A stretch of DNA of 64,000 bases from Pseudomonas sp. Ga0074129 (GCA_001465025.1 LNDO01000098.1:1-64000); one strand, 5' to 3'; positions 28,451 through 37,764 are shown, numbered from the stretch's first letter. Numbers and translations are program-made. Notes: generated from the sequence alone by a model not told the origin.

Positions 28451-28684
28451 TCAGGCGCCAAGCAGTTTTTCCACTTCGCTGACGGTCAGCACCTTGCCCA
28501 CCGAGACCACCTTGTCGTCGATCGCCAGGGCGGGGGTCGACATCACGCCGTGGGCGGCGATTTCGGCGAAGTCAGTCACCTTGATGACTTGAGCTTCACG
28601 CCCCAGATTGGCCAGTGCCGCCTGGGTGTTTTCGCTCAGGGTGATGCACTTCTTGCAACCGGAACCGAGGACTTTGATGATCAT
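28451..28684 (-). CDS. Small thioredoxin-fold protein (redox-active disulfide protein 2 type)
   Basis: The 77-residue protein starts MIIKVLGSGCKKC, with a CKKC active-site motif at the N-terminal end of a minimal thioredoxin fold and a cis-Pro-type STPALAIDD segment. It resembles the MTH895/TM0996 small thioredoxin family, which is often adjacent or fused to COG0701 permeases. That is the arrangement here: 15 bp after the permease gene. The start at 28684 has a GGAG six bases upstream. A role in delivering or reducing a thiol-reactive arsenical for the permease is inference. Confidence 0.82.
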   Translation of the reverse strand: MIIKVLGSGCKKCITLSENTQAALANLGREAQVIKVTDFAEIAAHGVMSTPALAIDDKVVSVGKVLTVSEVEKLLGA

Positions 28685-28699
28685 GCTGTGCTCCATTCG

Positions 28700-29704
28700 T
28701 TAGATAAACAGATAGGCGAACGCGTTAAACAGATAGCCGATCAGCACAATGCCAATCGTCACAATGCCGAAGAACAAGGCCAGCAGCGGTGCCTTGACCA
28801 CCTTTTTGAGCATGATCAACGAGGGCAGCGACAGCGCGGTAACGGCCATCATAAAGGCCAGCGCCGTACCCAGGCCGATGCCTTTGGCCACCAGTGCTTC
28901 GGCAATCGGTAAGGTGCCAAAGATGTCGGCATACATCGGCACGCCGACCAGGGTTGCCAATGGTACCGACCACCAGTTGTCCTGCCCCAGCAGCGCTTCG
29001 ATCCAGTCGGCTGGAATCCAGTTGTGGATGGCCGCGCCAATACCCACGCCAATCAGCACATACAGCCAGACCCGGCGGAAAATATCGCTGACCTGCGCCC
29101 AGGCGAATTGCGCCCGGTCACGCCGCGTGAGTTCGGCTTGGGGAATGTCGAGCACCGGGTTGTGCATGACAAAGGCTTCGACATAGCGCTCCATTTTTGC
29201 CCGGCCGATGAGCGTGCCGCCGAGCACCGCCAACACCAGGCCGATCAGCACATAGGCGATGGCAATCGACCAATTGAAGATGCTCGCCAGCAGGATCACC
29301 GAGGCCAGGTCCACCAGTGGCGAGGAAATCAAAAAGGCGAAGGTCACCCCCAGCGGCAGGCCGGAGCTGGTAAAGCCGATAAACAGCGGTATCGACGAGC
29401 AGGAGCAAAACGGCGTGATGGTGCCCAGCAGCGCACCGGTGAGCTTGGCCTTGAAACCGCTCATGCCTCCAAGAATGCGCCGGGTGCGCTCAGGCGGAAA
29501 ATAGCTCTGCACCCAGGAAATGCTGAAGATCAGCACCGCCAGCAGGATGAATATCTTGATCACGTCATAGATAAAGAAGTGCAGGCTGGCCGCGCTGCGG
29601 CTGGTCATGTCCAGCCCCAAACCGTCCTCCAGTAGCACGCGCACCAGCCAGGCCAGCCAATCCATGCGCAACAGTTGGTCATTGAGCCATGTGAACAGTT
29701 CCAT
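28700..29704 (-). CDS. ArsP-like permease (DUF318/COG0701)
   Basis: The 334-residue membrane protein has about eight hydrophobic segments and the family signature TPFCSCSSIPLFIGF, a CxC-containing loop, followed by LISSPLVDLASVILL. A second half carries VGVPMYADIFGTLPIAEAL. ArsP members of this family export trivalent organoarsenicals such as methylarsenite, and other members have different or unknown substrates. Location between acr3 and a small thioredoxin in an arsenic operon favours an arsenical substrate. The 9-bp gap from acr3 and the AAGGA site indicate cotranscription. Confidence 0.85.
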   Translation of the reverse strand: MELFTWLNDQLLRMDWLAWLVRVLLEDGLGLDMTSRSAASLHFFIYDVIKIFILLAVLIFSISWVQSYFPPERTRRILGGMSGFKAKLTGALLGTITPFCSCSSIPLFIGFTSSGLPLGVTFAFLISSPLVDLASVILLASIFNWSIAIAYVLIGLVLAVLGGTLIGRAKMERYVEAFVMHNPVLDIPQAELTRRDRAQFAWAQVSDIFRRVWLYVLIGVGIGAAIHNWIPADWIEALLGQDNWWSVPLATLVGVPMYADIFGTLPIAEALVAKGIGLGTALAFMMAVTALSLPSLIMLKKVVKAPLLALFFGIVTIGIVLIGYLFNAFAYLFI

Positions 29705-29713
29705 AGGGCTTCC

Positions 29714-30793
29714 TTAGCCTTGCGCCGGGGCGCGCTCATACCAGCCTTTGCTTTTATTGATCATGCTCACCAGCCAAAGCATCACCGGCACCTCGATCAA
29801 TACACCGACCACCGTGGCCAGCGCCGCGCCGGAGTTGAAGCCGTACAGCACGATGGCCACGGCCACCGCCAGTTCGAAGAAGTTCGACGCACCAATCATG
29901 GCCGCCGGCCCGGCGATGTCGTGGCGCACCTTGAGTTGCCGGCACATCCAGTAACCCAACGCGGCGATAAACAGGGTTTGCAGCAGAATCGGCACCGCCA
30001 GCATGGCGATGATCAACGGCTGGGCGACGATGGTCTGGCCTTGAAAAGAGAACAGCAAAACCAGGGTGGCGAGTAGGGCGAGGATGGAGAACGGGCCGAT
30101 GTGCGCCAGCACCGCTTGCAACGCTGCATCACCCTGGCGCAGCAGGCGCGCGCGGATAAATTGGGCAATCGCCAAGGGGATGACGATGTACATCACCACC
30201 GACAGCAGCAGGGTATCCCACGGCACCGGAATCGACGATACGCCGAGCAGCAGGGCGACGATGGGCGCGAAGGCGAACACCATCACCAGGTCGTTGATCG
30301 CCACCTGAGTCAGGGTGAAGTTGGCGTTGCCCTTACACAGGTTGCTCCACACGAACACCATCGCCGTGCAGGGCGCGGCACCGAGCAGAATCAGCCCGGC
30401 CACGTAGCTGTCGATCTGCTCGGCTGGCAGCCAGCCTGCGAACACATGACGCAAGAACAGCCAGGCCAAAAAGGCCATGGTGAAGGGTTTGATCAACCAG
30501 TTGATGGTGAGCGTGACGCCCAAGCCGGCGCGCTGCTGGTAGACCTCAGCAATGGCGCTGAAGTCGATCTTCATCAGCATGGGGATGATCATCACCCAGA
30601 TCAGCAGGCCTACCGGGAGATTCACCTGTGCGACTTCCAGTGCGCCTACGGCCTGTGCTGCTTTCGGCGCATACAGACCCAGTAGGGTGCCGCCGATGAT
30701 GCAGAGAAAGACCCAGAGCGTCAGGTAACGCTCGAAGAACCGAAGAGGGGTACCTGCGGCTTGCTTGCCGATCACTTCACATTGGCTGGACAT
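29714..30793 (-). CDS. acr3: Acr3-type arsenite efflux permease
   Basis: The 359-residue protein with ten predicted TM helices matches the ACR3 (not the 12-TM ArsB) arsenite/proton antiporter family. It begins FFERYLTLWVFLCIIGGTLLG and contains VGLLIWVMIIPMLMKIDF, the conserved-cysteine segment GAAPCTAMVFVWSNLCKGN, and AMIGASNFFELAVAVAI. It expels As(III) made by the arsenate reductase encoded in the divergent operon. The start has an AAGGAA site. It is the second gene of the leftward operon, 51 bp after the flavoprotein gene. Confidence 0.93.
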   Translation of the reverse strand: MSSQCEVIGKQAAGTPLRFFERYLTLWVFLCIIGGTLLGLYAPKAAQAVGALEVAQVNLPVGLLIWVMIIPMLMKIDFSAIAEVYQQRAGLGVTLTINWLIKPFTMAFLAWLFLRHVFAGWLPAEQIDSYVAGLILLGAAPCTAMVFVWSNLCKGNANFTLTQVAINDLVMVFAFAPIVALLLGVSSIPVPWDTLLLSVVMYIVIPLAIAQFIRARLLRQGDAALQAVLAHIGPFSILALLATLVLLFSFQGQTIVAQPLIIAMLAVPILLQTLFIAALGYWMCRQLKVRHDIAGPAAMIGASNFFELAVAVAIVLYGFNSGAALATVVGVLIEVPVMLWLVSMINKSKGWYERAPAQG

Positions 30794-30844
30794 GGCGATT
30801 TCCTTGCGGCTGAGCGGCGAGTCTAGCGGCGCTCGGTGGGTCTG

Positions 30845-31918
30845 CTATTGATCTGTATCGCCCTGCAGGGCTTCGGCTATCTCGTTGACTGTACTGCGCG
30901 CCGTGCGGGTAACACCGATCAGGGTGGCCGAGGCCGCGCCGGTCCACTCGCCATAGCCGACCAGCCATAATCCAGGCTGTTTGCTGGCGCGGGTGCCATC
31001 GACGGCGATCTTGCCATCGGCTTCCAACACCTCCAGGCCTTGCAGATGATCCAGCGCCGGGCGAAAGCCGGTCCACCAGATCACCGCATCGACTGCTTCA
31101 CGGCGGCCATCGGCCCATTCCACGCCGTCTGCGGTGAAGCGCTGGAACGGCCGCTCGGCCACCAGCACGCCACGTTCGCGGGCTTCCCGTACCGGCTCGA
31201 CCATGACGATATCGCCCAAACCGCCGACGGGTTGATCAATCACCCGGCCTTCCTGCTGGGCCTTCCAGCGTTCGGTGGCGCGCTCGAACAGCACCCGGCC
31301 ATCGACCTCTTCAGGCAGAAAGGCCGGCGGCTCTGGAGTAATCCATAAGGTATCGGCGACTTTTGATACCTCAGCAAGAATCTGCGCGCCAGAGTTGCCG
31401 CCGCCCACCACCAGCACGCGTTTGCCGGCAAAGGCCTGTGGGTTGCGGTAATGCGCCGAGTGCAGTTGCTGGCCAGCAAACGCTGCGCTGCCGGGGTAAG
31501 TCGGGATAAACGGCTTGCTCCAGGTGCCGGTGGCACTGACCAGGGCGCGGCAACGCCATTGCTGGCTACCGGCCTGCACCACAAACAGTTCGCCGTCGCG
31601 GGTCACCGAATCGACATGCACCGGCCGCGCAATCGGCAGCTGATAGCGCGCTTCGTACTGCGCGAGGTAGTCGATAACGGCATCGCGGTGCGGGTAGCCA
31701 GGCTCAGGGTTGGGCATCTGCCAGCCGGCAATCGAACTCCAGGTGGCGGGGGAGAACAGCCGCAGCGAGTCCCAGCCATGCTGCCAAGCGCCGCCGGGCT
31801 GCGGCTGATCATCCAGCAGCAGAAACGACAGTTGCGTACGACGCAGAAAGTAGGCAGTGGCCAACGCCGCCTGGCCGCCGCCGATAATCAGAACATCCAC
31901 TGAGGCTTGCGGGGGCAT
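30845..31918 (-). CDS. arsO: ArsO-like FAD/NAD(P)-dependent monooxygenase
   Basis: The 357-residue flavoprotein has an FAD Rossmann motif at the N-terminus ([19 protein letters not shown]) and a second nucleotide motif ([19 protein letters not shown]), with an FMO-like layout. Proteins of this type are annotated ArsO when found in arsenic operons; the reaction is not firmly established in the family. It is the first gene of the leftward operon, with an AGGAG site. It faces the arsC-arsR fusion gene across a 112-bp intergenic region that holds a likely ArsR operator. Confidence 0.82.
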   Translation of the reverse strand: MPPQASVDVLIIGGGQAALATAYFLRRTQLSFLLLDDQPQPGGAWQHGWDSLRLFSPATWSSIAGWQMPNPEPGYPHRDAVIDYLAQYEARYQLPIARPVHVDSVTRDGELFVVQAGSQQWRCRALVSATGTWSKPFIPTYPGSAAFAGQQLHSAHYRNPQAFAGKRVLVVGGGNSGAQILAEVSKVADTLWITPEPPAFLPEEVDGRVLFERATERWKAQQEGRVIDQPVGGLGDIVMVEPVREARERGVLVAERPFQRFTADGVEWADGRREAVDAVIWWTGFRPALDHLQGLEVLEADGKIAVDGTRASKQPGLWLVGYGEWTGAASATLIGVTRTARSTVNEIAEALQGDTDQ

Positions 31919-31982
31919 GCTGTCGCTCCTGGGTTGCTCGTGTGAGGTGAGTGCCGGGTGGTGAAGATATGCGGTTTACAAC

Positions 31983-32002
31983 ATATATGGTTTTAAATAT
32001 AT
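31983..32002. promoter_or_regulatory. Putative ArsR operator between divergent arsenic operons
   Basis: An ATATAT-N8-ATATAT symmetrical AT-rich element lies midway between the divergent start codons, 31 bp before the fusion gene. Its AT-richness contrasts with flanking genes and resembles operators of ArsR-family repressors. Binding is inferred. Confidence 0.5.
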
Positions 32003-32033
32003 TCGCCAAACCGAATTTGCAGGCACTGTTGTG

Positions 32034-32807
32034 ATGACATTGAAAACCCGCGTGTTGTTCCTCTGCGTGGCCAACGCCGCCCGTTCGCAAATGGCCGAGG
32101 CGCTGCTGCGTCATACCGATCCCGATGGCTACGAGGTGTGCAGTGCCGGCACCCAGCCCAGTGCGGTCGACCCGCGTGCGCGCTTGGCGTTGGAGCAGTT
32201 GGGCGTCAGCACGGACGGCCTGCACAGCAAAGCGCTGGAGCAGTTCGACGGCCAGCAGTTCGACTACGTGATCACCCTCTGCGACAAGTCCGCCTTCGAG
32301 TGCAGCACCTTGCCCGGTGCCGGTGAATACATCGCCTGGGATTTCGAGGACCCGGCCAGCAGCTCGCAGAAGGATGCCTATAAGCACTGCCTGCAGCAGA
32401 TCCACGAGCGCATCAAGATGTTCGTGTTGGTCAAAAGCAAAGCCAGCACGCCGGTGCAGATGTTGGCCCCGGTCACCCTGTTCAAATGCCTGGCCGACGA
32501 CACCCGCGCGCGCATGACCCAGCTCATCGTGCAAGAGGGTGAACTGTGCGTGTGCGAGCTGACCGCCGCCCTGCAGGAAAGCCAGCCGAAAATCTCCCGC
32601 CACTTGGCACAACTGCGCAGCAGCGGCTTGTTGCAGGACCGCCGCGCCGGGCAATGGGTGTACTACCGCCTGCATCCGCACCTGCCAGCCTGGGTTCGGC
32701 AGACCCTGGCGCAAGTGCTCACTGCAAATGATCCGCAACTGGCCGAAGACCGCCTGCGCCTGCACAGCATGCGCGACCGCCCGGACCGCGCCGCCCTGTG
32801 CGGTTGA
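32034..32807 (+). CDS. Arsenate reductase (LMW-phosphatase type) fused to ArsR-family repressor
   Basis: The 257-residue protein joins two usually separate arsenic functions. Residues 1-135 are a thioredoxin-coupled ArsC. They carry the phosphatase loop CVANAARS with Cys11-x5-Arg17, redox cysteines at Cys83 and Cys90 ([10 protein letters not shown]), and a WDFEDP general-acid segment. Residues about 145-250 are an ArsR/SmtB winged helix with the As(III)-binding ELCVCELT motif and recognition helix [17 protein letters not shown]. All key residues are present in both halves. The ATG at 32034 is chosen; a GTG directly before it is in frame. It leads the rightward operon and presumably represses both operons until As(III) binds. 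Confidence 0.92.
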   Translation: MTLKTRVLFLCVANAARSQMAEALLRHTDPDGYEVCSAGTQPSAVDPRARLALEQLGVSTDGLHSKALEQFDGQQFDYVITLCDKSAFECSTLPGAGEYIAWDFEDPASSSQKDAYKHCLQQIHERIKMFVLVKSKASTPVQMLAPVTLFKCLADDTRARMTQLIVQEGELCVCELTAALQESQPKISRHLAQLRSSGLLQDRRAGQWVYYRLHPHLPAWVRQTLAQVLTANDPQLAEDRLRLHSMRDRPDRAALCG

Positions 32808-32830
32808 GCCGCCTTTTTCAGAGAACGACC

Positions 32831-33541
32831 ATGACCTCCGAACTGCCGAATATCGCCCCCGAACTGCTGGACATTCCGACCCCGGACAAGCTGGCTCAAC
32901 CGGCTGCCGCGCATAAACCGCGCATCCTGTTGCTGTATGGCTCCAACCGGGCGCGTTCTTACAGCCGCCTGCTGACCGAGGAAGCTGCACGCTTACTTGA
33001 ACAGTTCGGTGCCGACACGCGCATCTTCAACCCCAGCGGTCTGCCGCTGCCGGACGATGCGCCCGAGGATCACCCCAAAGTGCAGGAGCTGCGCGACTTG
33101 GTGCTGTGGAGCGAGGGCATGGTCTGGTGCTCGCCGGAGCGCCATGGCGCGATGACCGGGGTGTTCAAATCGCAGATCGACTGGATTCCCCTGAGCATGG
33201 GGGCGGTGCGTCCGACCCAAGGCAAAACCCTGGCGCTGATGCAGGTGTCGGGCGGCTCGCAATCCTTCAATGCGCTGAACCAGATGCGCGTGCTGGGCCG
33301 CTGGATGCGCATGTTCACCATCCCCAACCAGTCTTCGGTGGCTAAGGCCTTTCTCGAATTTGACGAGGCCGGGCGGATGAAGCCATCGGCCTATTACGAC
33401 CGTGTGGTGGATGTGATGGAGGAGCTGGTCAAGTTCACCCTGCTGCTGCGCGGCCAGGCGGATTATTTGGTGGATCGCTACTCCGAGCGCAAGGAATCGG
33501 CTGAGCAGTTGTCCAAGCGGGTCAACCAGGCCTCTATTTAA
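32831..33541 (+). CDS. arsH: ArsH NADPH-dependent FMN reductase
   Basis: The 236-residue flavodoxin-fold protein has hallmark segments [20 protein letters not shown] (FMN phosphate loop), [23 protein letters not shown] and [23 protein letters not shown]. ArsH oxidises trivalent organoarsenicals to less toxic pentavalent forms and can act as a general FMN/azo reductase. The gene follows the arsC-arsR fusion by 23 bp, so cotranscription is likely. Length and motifs are standard for the family. Confidence 0.95.
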   Translation: MTSELPNIAPELLDIPTPDKLAQPAAAHKPRILLLYGSNRARSYSRLLTEEAARLLEQFGADTRIFNPSGLPLPDDAPEDHPKVQELRDLVLWSEGMVWCSPERHGAMTGVFKSQIDWIPLSMGAVRPTQGKTLALMQVSGGSQSFNALNQMRVLGRWMRMFTIPNQSSVAKAFLEFDEAGRMKPSAYYDRVVDVMEELVKFTLLLRGQADYLVDRYSERKESAEQLSKRVNQASI

Positions 33542-33559
33542 TAATCAGGATCACTCACC

Positions 33560-34054
33560 ATGTCCCATCCGTTCGACACACTCAGCCTGCCCAATCGCCC
33601 CGGTCGATTGATCTTCACGCCGTGCCCGGGCACCAAGGACAGCAGCCTCGACAGCGCCTTAAGCACCCTGAAGCAGGCGGGCGCTGACGCCGTACTGACC
33701 CTCATGCCATACGACGAACTGGCGCAGAACACCGTTAGCGAGTTGCCCGCGCTGTGCGCCGCGCAAGGTTTGCTCTGGCTGCATTTGCCCGTGGCTGACG
33801 AGCAGGTGCCGCAGGCAGATTTCGACGCAGACTGGCCGGTGGTTATGGCGCAGGCGGCTGATTTGCTGGCGGCAGACAAAGCCATCGCCATCCACTGCAA
33901 AGGCGGCTCCGGGCGCACCGGATTGATTGCCGCACGCATGCTGATTGAGCAGGGCATCGCCCGCAGCGAGGCCGTCAGCCTGGTGCAGGCGCTGCGGCCG
34001 AAAGCCATCCAGCATCCGGCCCATGCGAGCTGGATCGCCCAGTTCGGCAACTGA
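33560..34054 (+). CDS. Dual-specificity/tyrosine-phosphatase-like protein in arsenic operon
   Basis: The 164-residue protein has a Cys-based phosphatase loop HCKGGSGRTGLIAAR (C-x5-R) near residue 113, preceded by FDADWPVVMAQAADLLAADKAIAIHC. This is the DSP/CDKN3-like cysteine phosphatase fold, distinct from the ArsC-type fold. It is translated 19 bp after arsH and 62 bp before the GAPDH gene, inside the operon. A role in arsenate or arseno-metabolite handling is suggested only by this position; the substrate is not known to me. Confidence 0.85.
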   Translation: MSHPFDTLSLPNRPGRLIFTPCPGTKDSSLDSALSTLKQAGADAVLTLMPYDELAQNTVSELPALCAAQGLLWLHLPVADEQVPQADFDADWPVVMAQAADLLAADKAIAIHCKGGSGRTGLIAARMLIEQGIARSEAVSLVQALRPKAIQHPAHASWIAQFGN

Positions 34055-34116
34055 CTTGAGCATGCTTAATGTTTGCGCCGCGCAATATTTAACCGACTCT
34101 ACGAGGGAATCTGACC

Positions 34117-35121
34117 ATGGCTATTAAGGTGGGTATCAACGGTTTTGGCCGTATCGGTCGTCTGGCGCTGCGTGCAGCCTGGGGCTGGCCGGAATTCGAA
34201 TTTGTGCAGATCAACGACCCGGCCGGTGACGCCGCGACCCATGCCCATTTGCTGAATTTCGACTCGGTGCATGGCCGCTGGCAGCACGAGGCCGGTAGTG
34301 ACGGCGACGCGGTGGTGATTGACGGCAAGCGCATTCAGGTCACGGCTAACAAAGCCATCAGCGAGACCGACTGGAGCGGCTGCGATCTGGTGATCGAGGC
34401 CAGCGGCAAGATGAAAACCGTCGCCGTGCTGCAAGGCTATCTGGATCAAGGCGTGAAGCGCATGGTGGTCTGCGCGCCGGTGAAAGAGACGGGCGCGCTG
34501 AATATCGTCATGGGCGTCAACCAGCAACTGTTCGACCCTGCGCAACACCGCATTGTCACCGCAGCCTCCTGCACCACCAACTGCCTGGCTCCGGTGGTTA
34601 AGGTGATCCACGAAAACCTCGGTATTCGCCACGGTTCGATCACCACCATCCACGACCTGACCAACACCCAGAGCATCCTCGATCAACCGCACAAGGATCT
34701 GCGCCGTGCGCGGGCGTCGGGCATGAGCCTGATCCCCACCAGCACCGGCTCGGCGACGGCGATTGCCGAAATCTTTCCCGAGCTGCGCGGCAAGTTGAAC
34801 GGCCACGCCGTGCGCGTACCGCTGGCCAACGCCTCGCTGACCGACTGCGTGTTTGAGGTGGAGCGCGCCACCACGGTGGAAGAGGTCAACGCGCTGCTCA
34901 AGGCCGCCGCTGCTGGTCCGCTGGCCGGCATCCTCGGTTATGAGGAACGGCCGCTGGTGTCCATCGACTACCGCACCGACCCGCGCTCTTCGATTATTGA
35001 TGCGCTGTCGACCCTGGTGATCAACGGCACCCAGGTGAAGCTTTACGCCTGGTACGACAACGAATGGGGCTACGCCAACCGTGCGGTGGAACTGGCGCGG
35101 ATGGTTGGTGCCGCCGATTGA
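34117..35121 (+). CDS. ArsJ-associated glyceraldehyde-3-phosphate dehydrogenase
   Basis: The 334-residue GAPDH has the NAD-binding N-terminus [20 protein letters not shown] and the catalytic [14 protein letters not shown] with Cys and the nearby His. TxTH-like [18 protein letters not shown] and the C-terminal [15 protein letters not shown] are also present. In arsJ operons this enzyme uses arsenate in place of phosphate, forming 1-arseno-3-phosphoglycerate, which ArsJ then exports. Its location three genes after arsC-arsR and directly before arsJ supports this specialised role over glycolysis. A 206-bp repeat-bearing gap separates it from arsJ. Confidence 0.92.
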   Translation: MAIKVGINGFGRIGRLALRAAWGWPEFEFVQINDPAGDAATHAHLLNFDSVHGRWQHEAGSDGDAVVIDGKRIQVTANKAISETDWSGCDLVIEASGKMKTVAVLQGYLDQGVKRMVVCAPVKETGALNIVMGVNQQLFDPAQHRIVTAASCTTNCLAPVVKVIHENLGIRHGSITTIHDLTNTQSILDQPHKDLRRARASGMSLIPTSTGSATAIAEIFPELRGKLNGHAVRVPLANASLTDCVFEVERATTVEEVNALLKAAAAGPLAGILGYEERPLVSIDYRTDPRSSIIDALSTLVINGTQVKLYAWYDNEWGYANRAVELARMVGAAD

Positions 35122-35123
35122 CC

Positions 35124-35238
35124 CGTAGGGTGGTTTAGCCGCGCAGCGGCGTAACCCGCCGACGATGACGAACAGACCTCGCGATGGCCGGCCTCGCGGC
35201 CGGTTGGTGAGTTACGCCTTCGGCTAACCCACCCTACG
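35124..35238. repeat. Inverted repeat (CGTAGGGTGG family) between GAPDH gene and arsJ
   Basis: CGTAGGGTGG-TTTAGCCG on the left pairs with CGGCTAA-CCCACCCTACG on the right. Internal complementary blocks (GGCGTAACCCGCC, GAGTTACGCC) give a long branched hairpin. It is inserted between two genes expected to be cotranscribed. Confidence 0.75.
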
Positions 35239-35327
35239 TCCACGCCGCAGATCCGTAGGATGGGGCGGGCCGCGTAGGTTGAGCTCGGCGATACCCATCA
35301 AGCTTCGCCGCATAACAGGAACTCCCC

Positions 35328-36554
35328 ATGCACGCCTTATCACGCCTAGCCCCCGACGTGCGCCAATACCTATTGGTAACCGGTAACTACTGGGCCTTTA
35401 CCCTCACCGACGGCGCGCTGCGCATGTTGGTGGTGCTGCATTTCCACAGCCTCGGTTACACGCCGCTGCAGATTGCGGCGCTGTTTTTGTTCTACGAGAT
35501 TTTCGGTGTGGTCACCAATCTGGTCGGCGGCTACCTGGGCGCGCGTTTGGGCTTGAATCGCACCATGAATATCGGCCTGGGCCTGCAGGTAGCGGCCTTG
35601 CTGATGCTCACCGTGCCAGCCGCCTGGCTGACCATTCCCTGGGTGATGGGCGCGCAGGCGTTGTCTGGTATCGCCAAAGACCTGAACAAGATGAGCGCGA
35701 AAAGCTCGATTAAGTTGCTGGTGCCGGATAGCCAGCAAGGCACGCTGTACAAATGGGTGGCGATCCTGACCGGCTCGAAGAATGCGCTCAAGGGTGTGGG
35801 CTTCTTTATGGGCGGTGCGCTGCTGGCGCTGCTCGGTTTCACTGGCGCGGTATTGGCTATGGCCGCTGTGCTGGCGTTGATCTGGCTGGCCAGTGTGGTG
35901 CTGCTGAAAAAAGACTTGGGTAAGGCCAAGGCCAAGCCGAAGTTTCGCGAACTGCTGTCCAAAAGCCGGGCGATCAACCTGCTTTCGGCGGCGCGGCTGT
36001 TTCTGTTCGGTGCGCGCGATGTGTGGTTTGTCGTGGCGCTGCCGGTATACCTGTCCAGCGTATTGGGCTGGGATTTCTGGATGGTCGGCGGCTTTCTGGC
36101 GACCTGGGTGATTGGCTACGGCATGGTGCAGGCGTTTGCCCCATCCATTACCGGCAAGGCCAGCGGCCAGTTGCCGGATGGCCGCGCGGCGTTTGCCTGG
36201 GCCGCCGTGCTGGCTGCTGTGCCGGCACTGATTGCCCTGGGTATGGGCAGTGCTTGGCCCGTGCAATGGGTGCTGATCGGCGGCTTGCTGGTGTTTGGCG
36301 CCGTGTTTGCGGTGAACTCCTCGCTGCACAGCTACCTGATTGTCAGCTACGCCAAAGCCGACGGCGTGTCGCTGGATGTCGGCTTCTATTACATGTCCAA
36401 CGCCGCCGGCCGGCTGCTCGGCACGCTGCTCTCGGGCTGGGTGTATCAGGCCTATGGCCTTGAGGCCTGTCTGTGGATTTCTTCGGCGTTTGTGCTGCTG
36501 GCGGCGCTGATTTCCATCGGTTTGCCACGCCATCCAAGGGATGCCGACCGGTAG
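35328..36554 (+). CDS. arsJ: ArsJ, MFS exporter of 1-arseno-3-phosphoglycerate
   Basis: The 408-residue 12-TM major facilitator begins VRQYLLVTGNYWAFTLTDGALRMLVVLHF, which is the ArsJ hallmark. It contains SGIAKDLNKMSAKSSIKLLVPD and GARDVWFVVALPVYLSSVLGWDFW. ArsJ expels the unstable product of the adjacent GAPDH, giving arsenate resistance without reduction. An AGGAACTCC site precedes the ATG. The gene is last in the rightward arsenic operon. Confidence 0.94.
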   Translation: MHALSRLAPDVRQYLLVTGNYWAFTLTDGALRMLVVLHFHSLGYTPLQIAALFLFYEIFGVVTNLVGGYLGARLGLNRTMNIGLGLQVAALLMLTVPAAWLTIPWVMGAQALSGIAKDLNKMSAKSSIKLLVPDSQQGTLYKWVAILTGSKNALKGVGFFMGGALLALLGFTGAVLAMAAVLALIWLASVVLLKKDLGKAKAKPKFRELLSKSRAINLLSAARLFLFGARDVWFVVALPVYLSSVLGWDFWMVGGFLATWVIGYGMVQAFAPSITGKASGQLPDGRAAFAWAAVLAAVPALIALGMGSAWPVQWVLIGGLLVFGAVFAVNSSLHSYLIVSYAKADGVSLDVGFYYMSNAAGRLLGTLLSGWVYQAYGLEACLWISSAFVLLAALISIGLPRHPRDADR

Positions 36555-36636
36555 GTTGGGCTGAGGCGCGCAGCGCAGAAGCCCTAGGGTGCGTGCCAAT
36601 CTCTGTCGGGCTTCGCTGCGCTCAACGCCAACCTAC
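36551..36636. repeat. Inverted repeat (GTAGGTTGGG family)
   Basis: GTAGGTTGGGCTGAGGCGCGCAGC on one side pairs loosely with GCTGCGCTCAACGCCAACCTAC on the other. The right arm (36608-36637, starting GGGCTTCGCTGCGCTCAACG) is identical to 51180-51209. Confidence 0.7.
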
Positions 36637-36776
36637 CCCGGCCATAGCACTCAGTGAGTATCGATATTTTCCACGTCGCGTGGCGGCTTTATGAGGGCAA
36701 CAATAAGCGCAAGTTTGTGCAAGAACAGCCGGGTCGATCAGGCGCAGACTCCTGAGCATTCAAAGGGAGTCTATTG

Positions 36777-37676
36777 ATGAACCCGTCGCTCTATCTGCTC
36801 ACTGTCCTGATCTGGGGCACTACCTGGATCGCCCTCAAGCTGCAATTAGGCGAGGTGGCAATTGCCGCGTCCATCGCCTATCGCTTTGCCCTGGCCTCGC
36901 TGGTGCTGTTCGCCATCCTGCTGCTCAGCGGTCGCCTGCAAAAACTCGATAAGCGCGGCCAACTGATCTGTCTGGTGCAGGGGCTGTGCCTGTTCTGTCT
37001 GAACTTTATGTGCTTCTACACCGCCAGCCAGTGGATCCCCAGCGGTCTGGTGGCGGTGATTTTCTCCACCGCCACGCTGTGGAATGCGATCAACGCGCGG
37101 CTGTTCTTCAAACAACAGATAGCCGCCAATGTGCTGGCCGGTGGTGCGCTGGGCCTCGGCGGGTTGGCGTTGTTGTTCTGGCCGGAACTGGCCGGGCACG
37201 AGGCCAGCCATGAAACCCTGCTCGGCATCGGCCTGGCACTGCTCGGTACGCTGTTTTTCTCTGCCGGCAATATGCTCTCCAGCCTGCAGCAAAAGGCAGG
37301 TCTCAAACCACTGACCACCAATGCCTGGGGCATGCTGTATGGCGCGTTGATGCTGGTGGCGATCTGTCTGGTCAGCGGCACGCCGTTCGGCTTCGAATGG
37401 AACAGCCGCTACATCGGCAGCCTGCTGTATCTGGCGATTCCCGGTTCGGTGATCGGCTTTACTGCTTACCTGACCCTTGTCGGGCGCATGGGCCCAGAGC
37501 GCGCGGCCTACTGCACCGTGCTGTTCCCGGTGGTGGCGCTGAATATCTCGGTGTTTGTTGAAGGCTACCAATGGACGGCCCCGGCGCTGTTCGGCTTGCT
37601 GCTGGTAATGCTGGGTAACGTGCTGGTGTTTCGTAAGCCCAAAGCTGCGCCACTGTTGGCGACACGCCAGGCGTAG
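36777..37676 (+). CDS. EamA-family (DMT superfamily) transporter
   Basis: The 299-residue protein has ten hydrophobic helices in two EamA repeats. The first starts SLYLLTVLIWGTTWIALKLQLGEV; the second starts around ETLLGIGLALLGTLFFSAGNMLSS. The family exports small metabolites such as amino acids, and the specific substrate cannot be told. ATG 36777 follows an AAAGGGAG site; a TTG immediately before it is in frame. Independent of the arsenic operon, behind a 220-bp repeat-containing gap. Confidence 0.88.
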   Translation: MNPSLYLLTVLIWGTTWIALKLQLGEVAIAASIAYRFALASLVLFAILLLSGRLQKLDKRGQLICLVQGLCLFCLNFMCFYTASQWIPSGLVAVIFSTATLWNAINARLFFKQQIAANVLAGGALGLGGLALLFWPELAGHEASHETLLGIGLALLGTLFFSAGNMLSSLQQKAGLKPLTTNAWGMLYGALMLVAICLVSGTPFGFEWNSRYIGSLLYLAIPGSVIGFTAYLTLVGRMGPERAAYCTVLFPVVALNISVFVEGYQWTAPALFGLLLVMLGNVLVFRKPKAAPLLATRQA

Positions 37677-37703
37677 GGTGCGTTCGCGAGGCTGGAGATT
37701 GAT

Positions 37704-37764
37704 GTGGGAGGGGCTTTAGCCGCGACTTAGGCGATAAAGCTGTCGCGGCTAAAGCCCCTCCCAC
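37704..37764. repeat. REP-type perfect inverted repeat (23-bp arms)
   Basis: A 23-bp arm at 37704-37726 (starting GTGGGAGGGGCTTTAGCC) is the exact reverse complement of 37742-37764. The arm sequence is shared with the elements at 23468 and 50555. It lies between convergent genes. Confidence 0.85.

Noticed and set aside
35370-36599. A 409-codon minus-strand ORF opposite arsJ
   Set aside because: Gln/His/Arg-rich translation antisense to a clear ArsJ; no supporting features.
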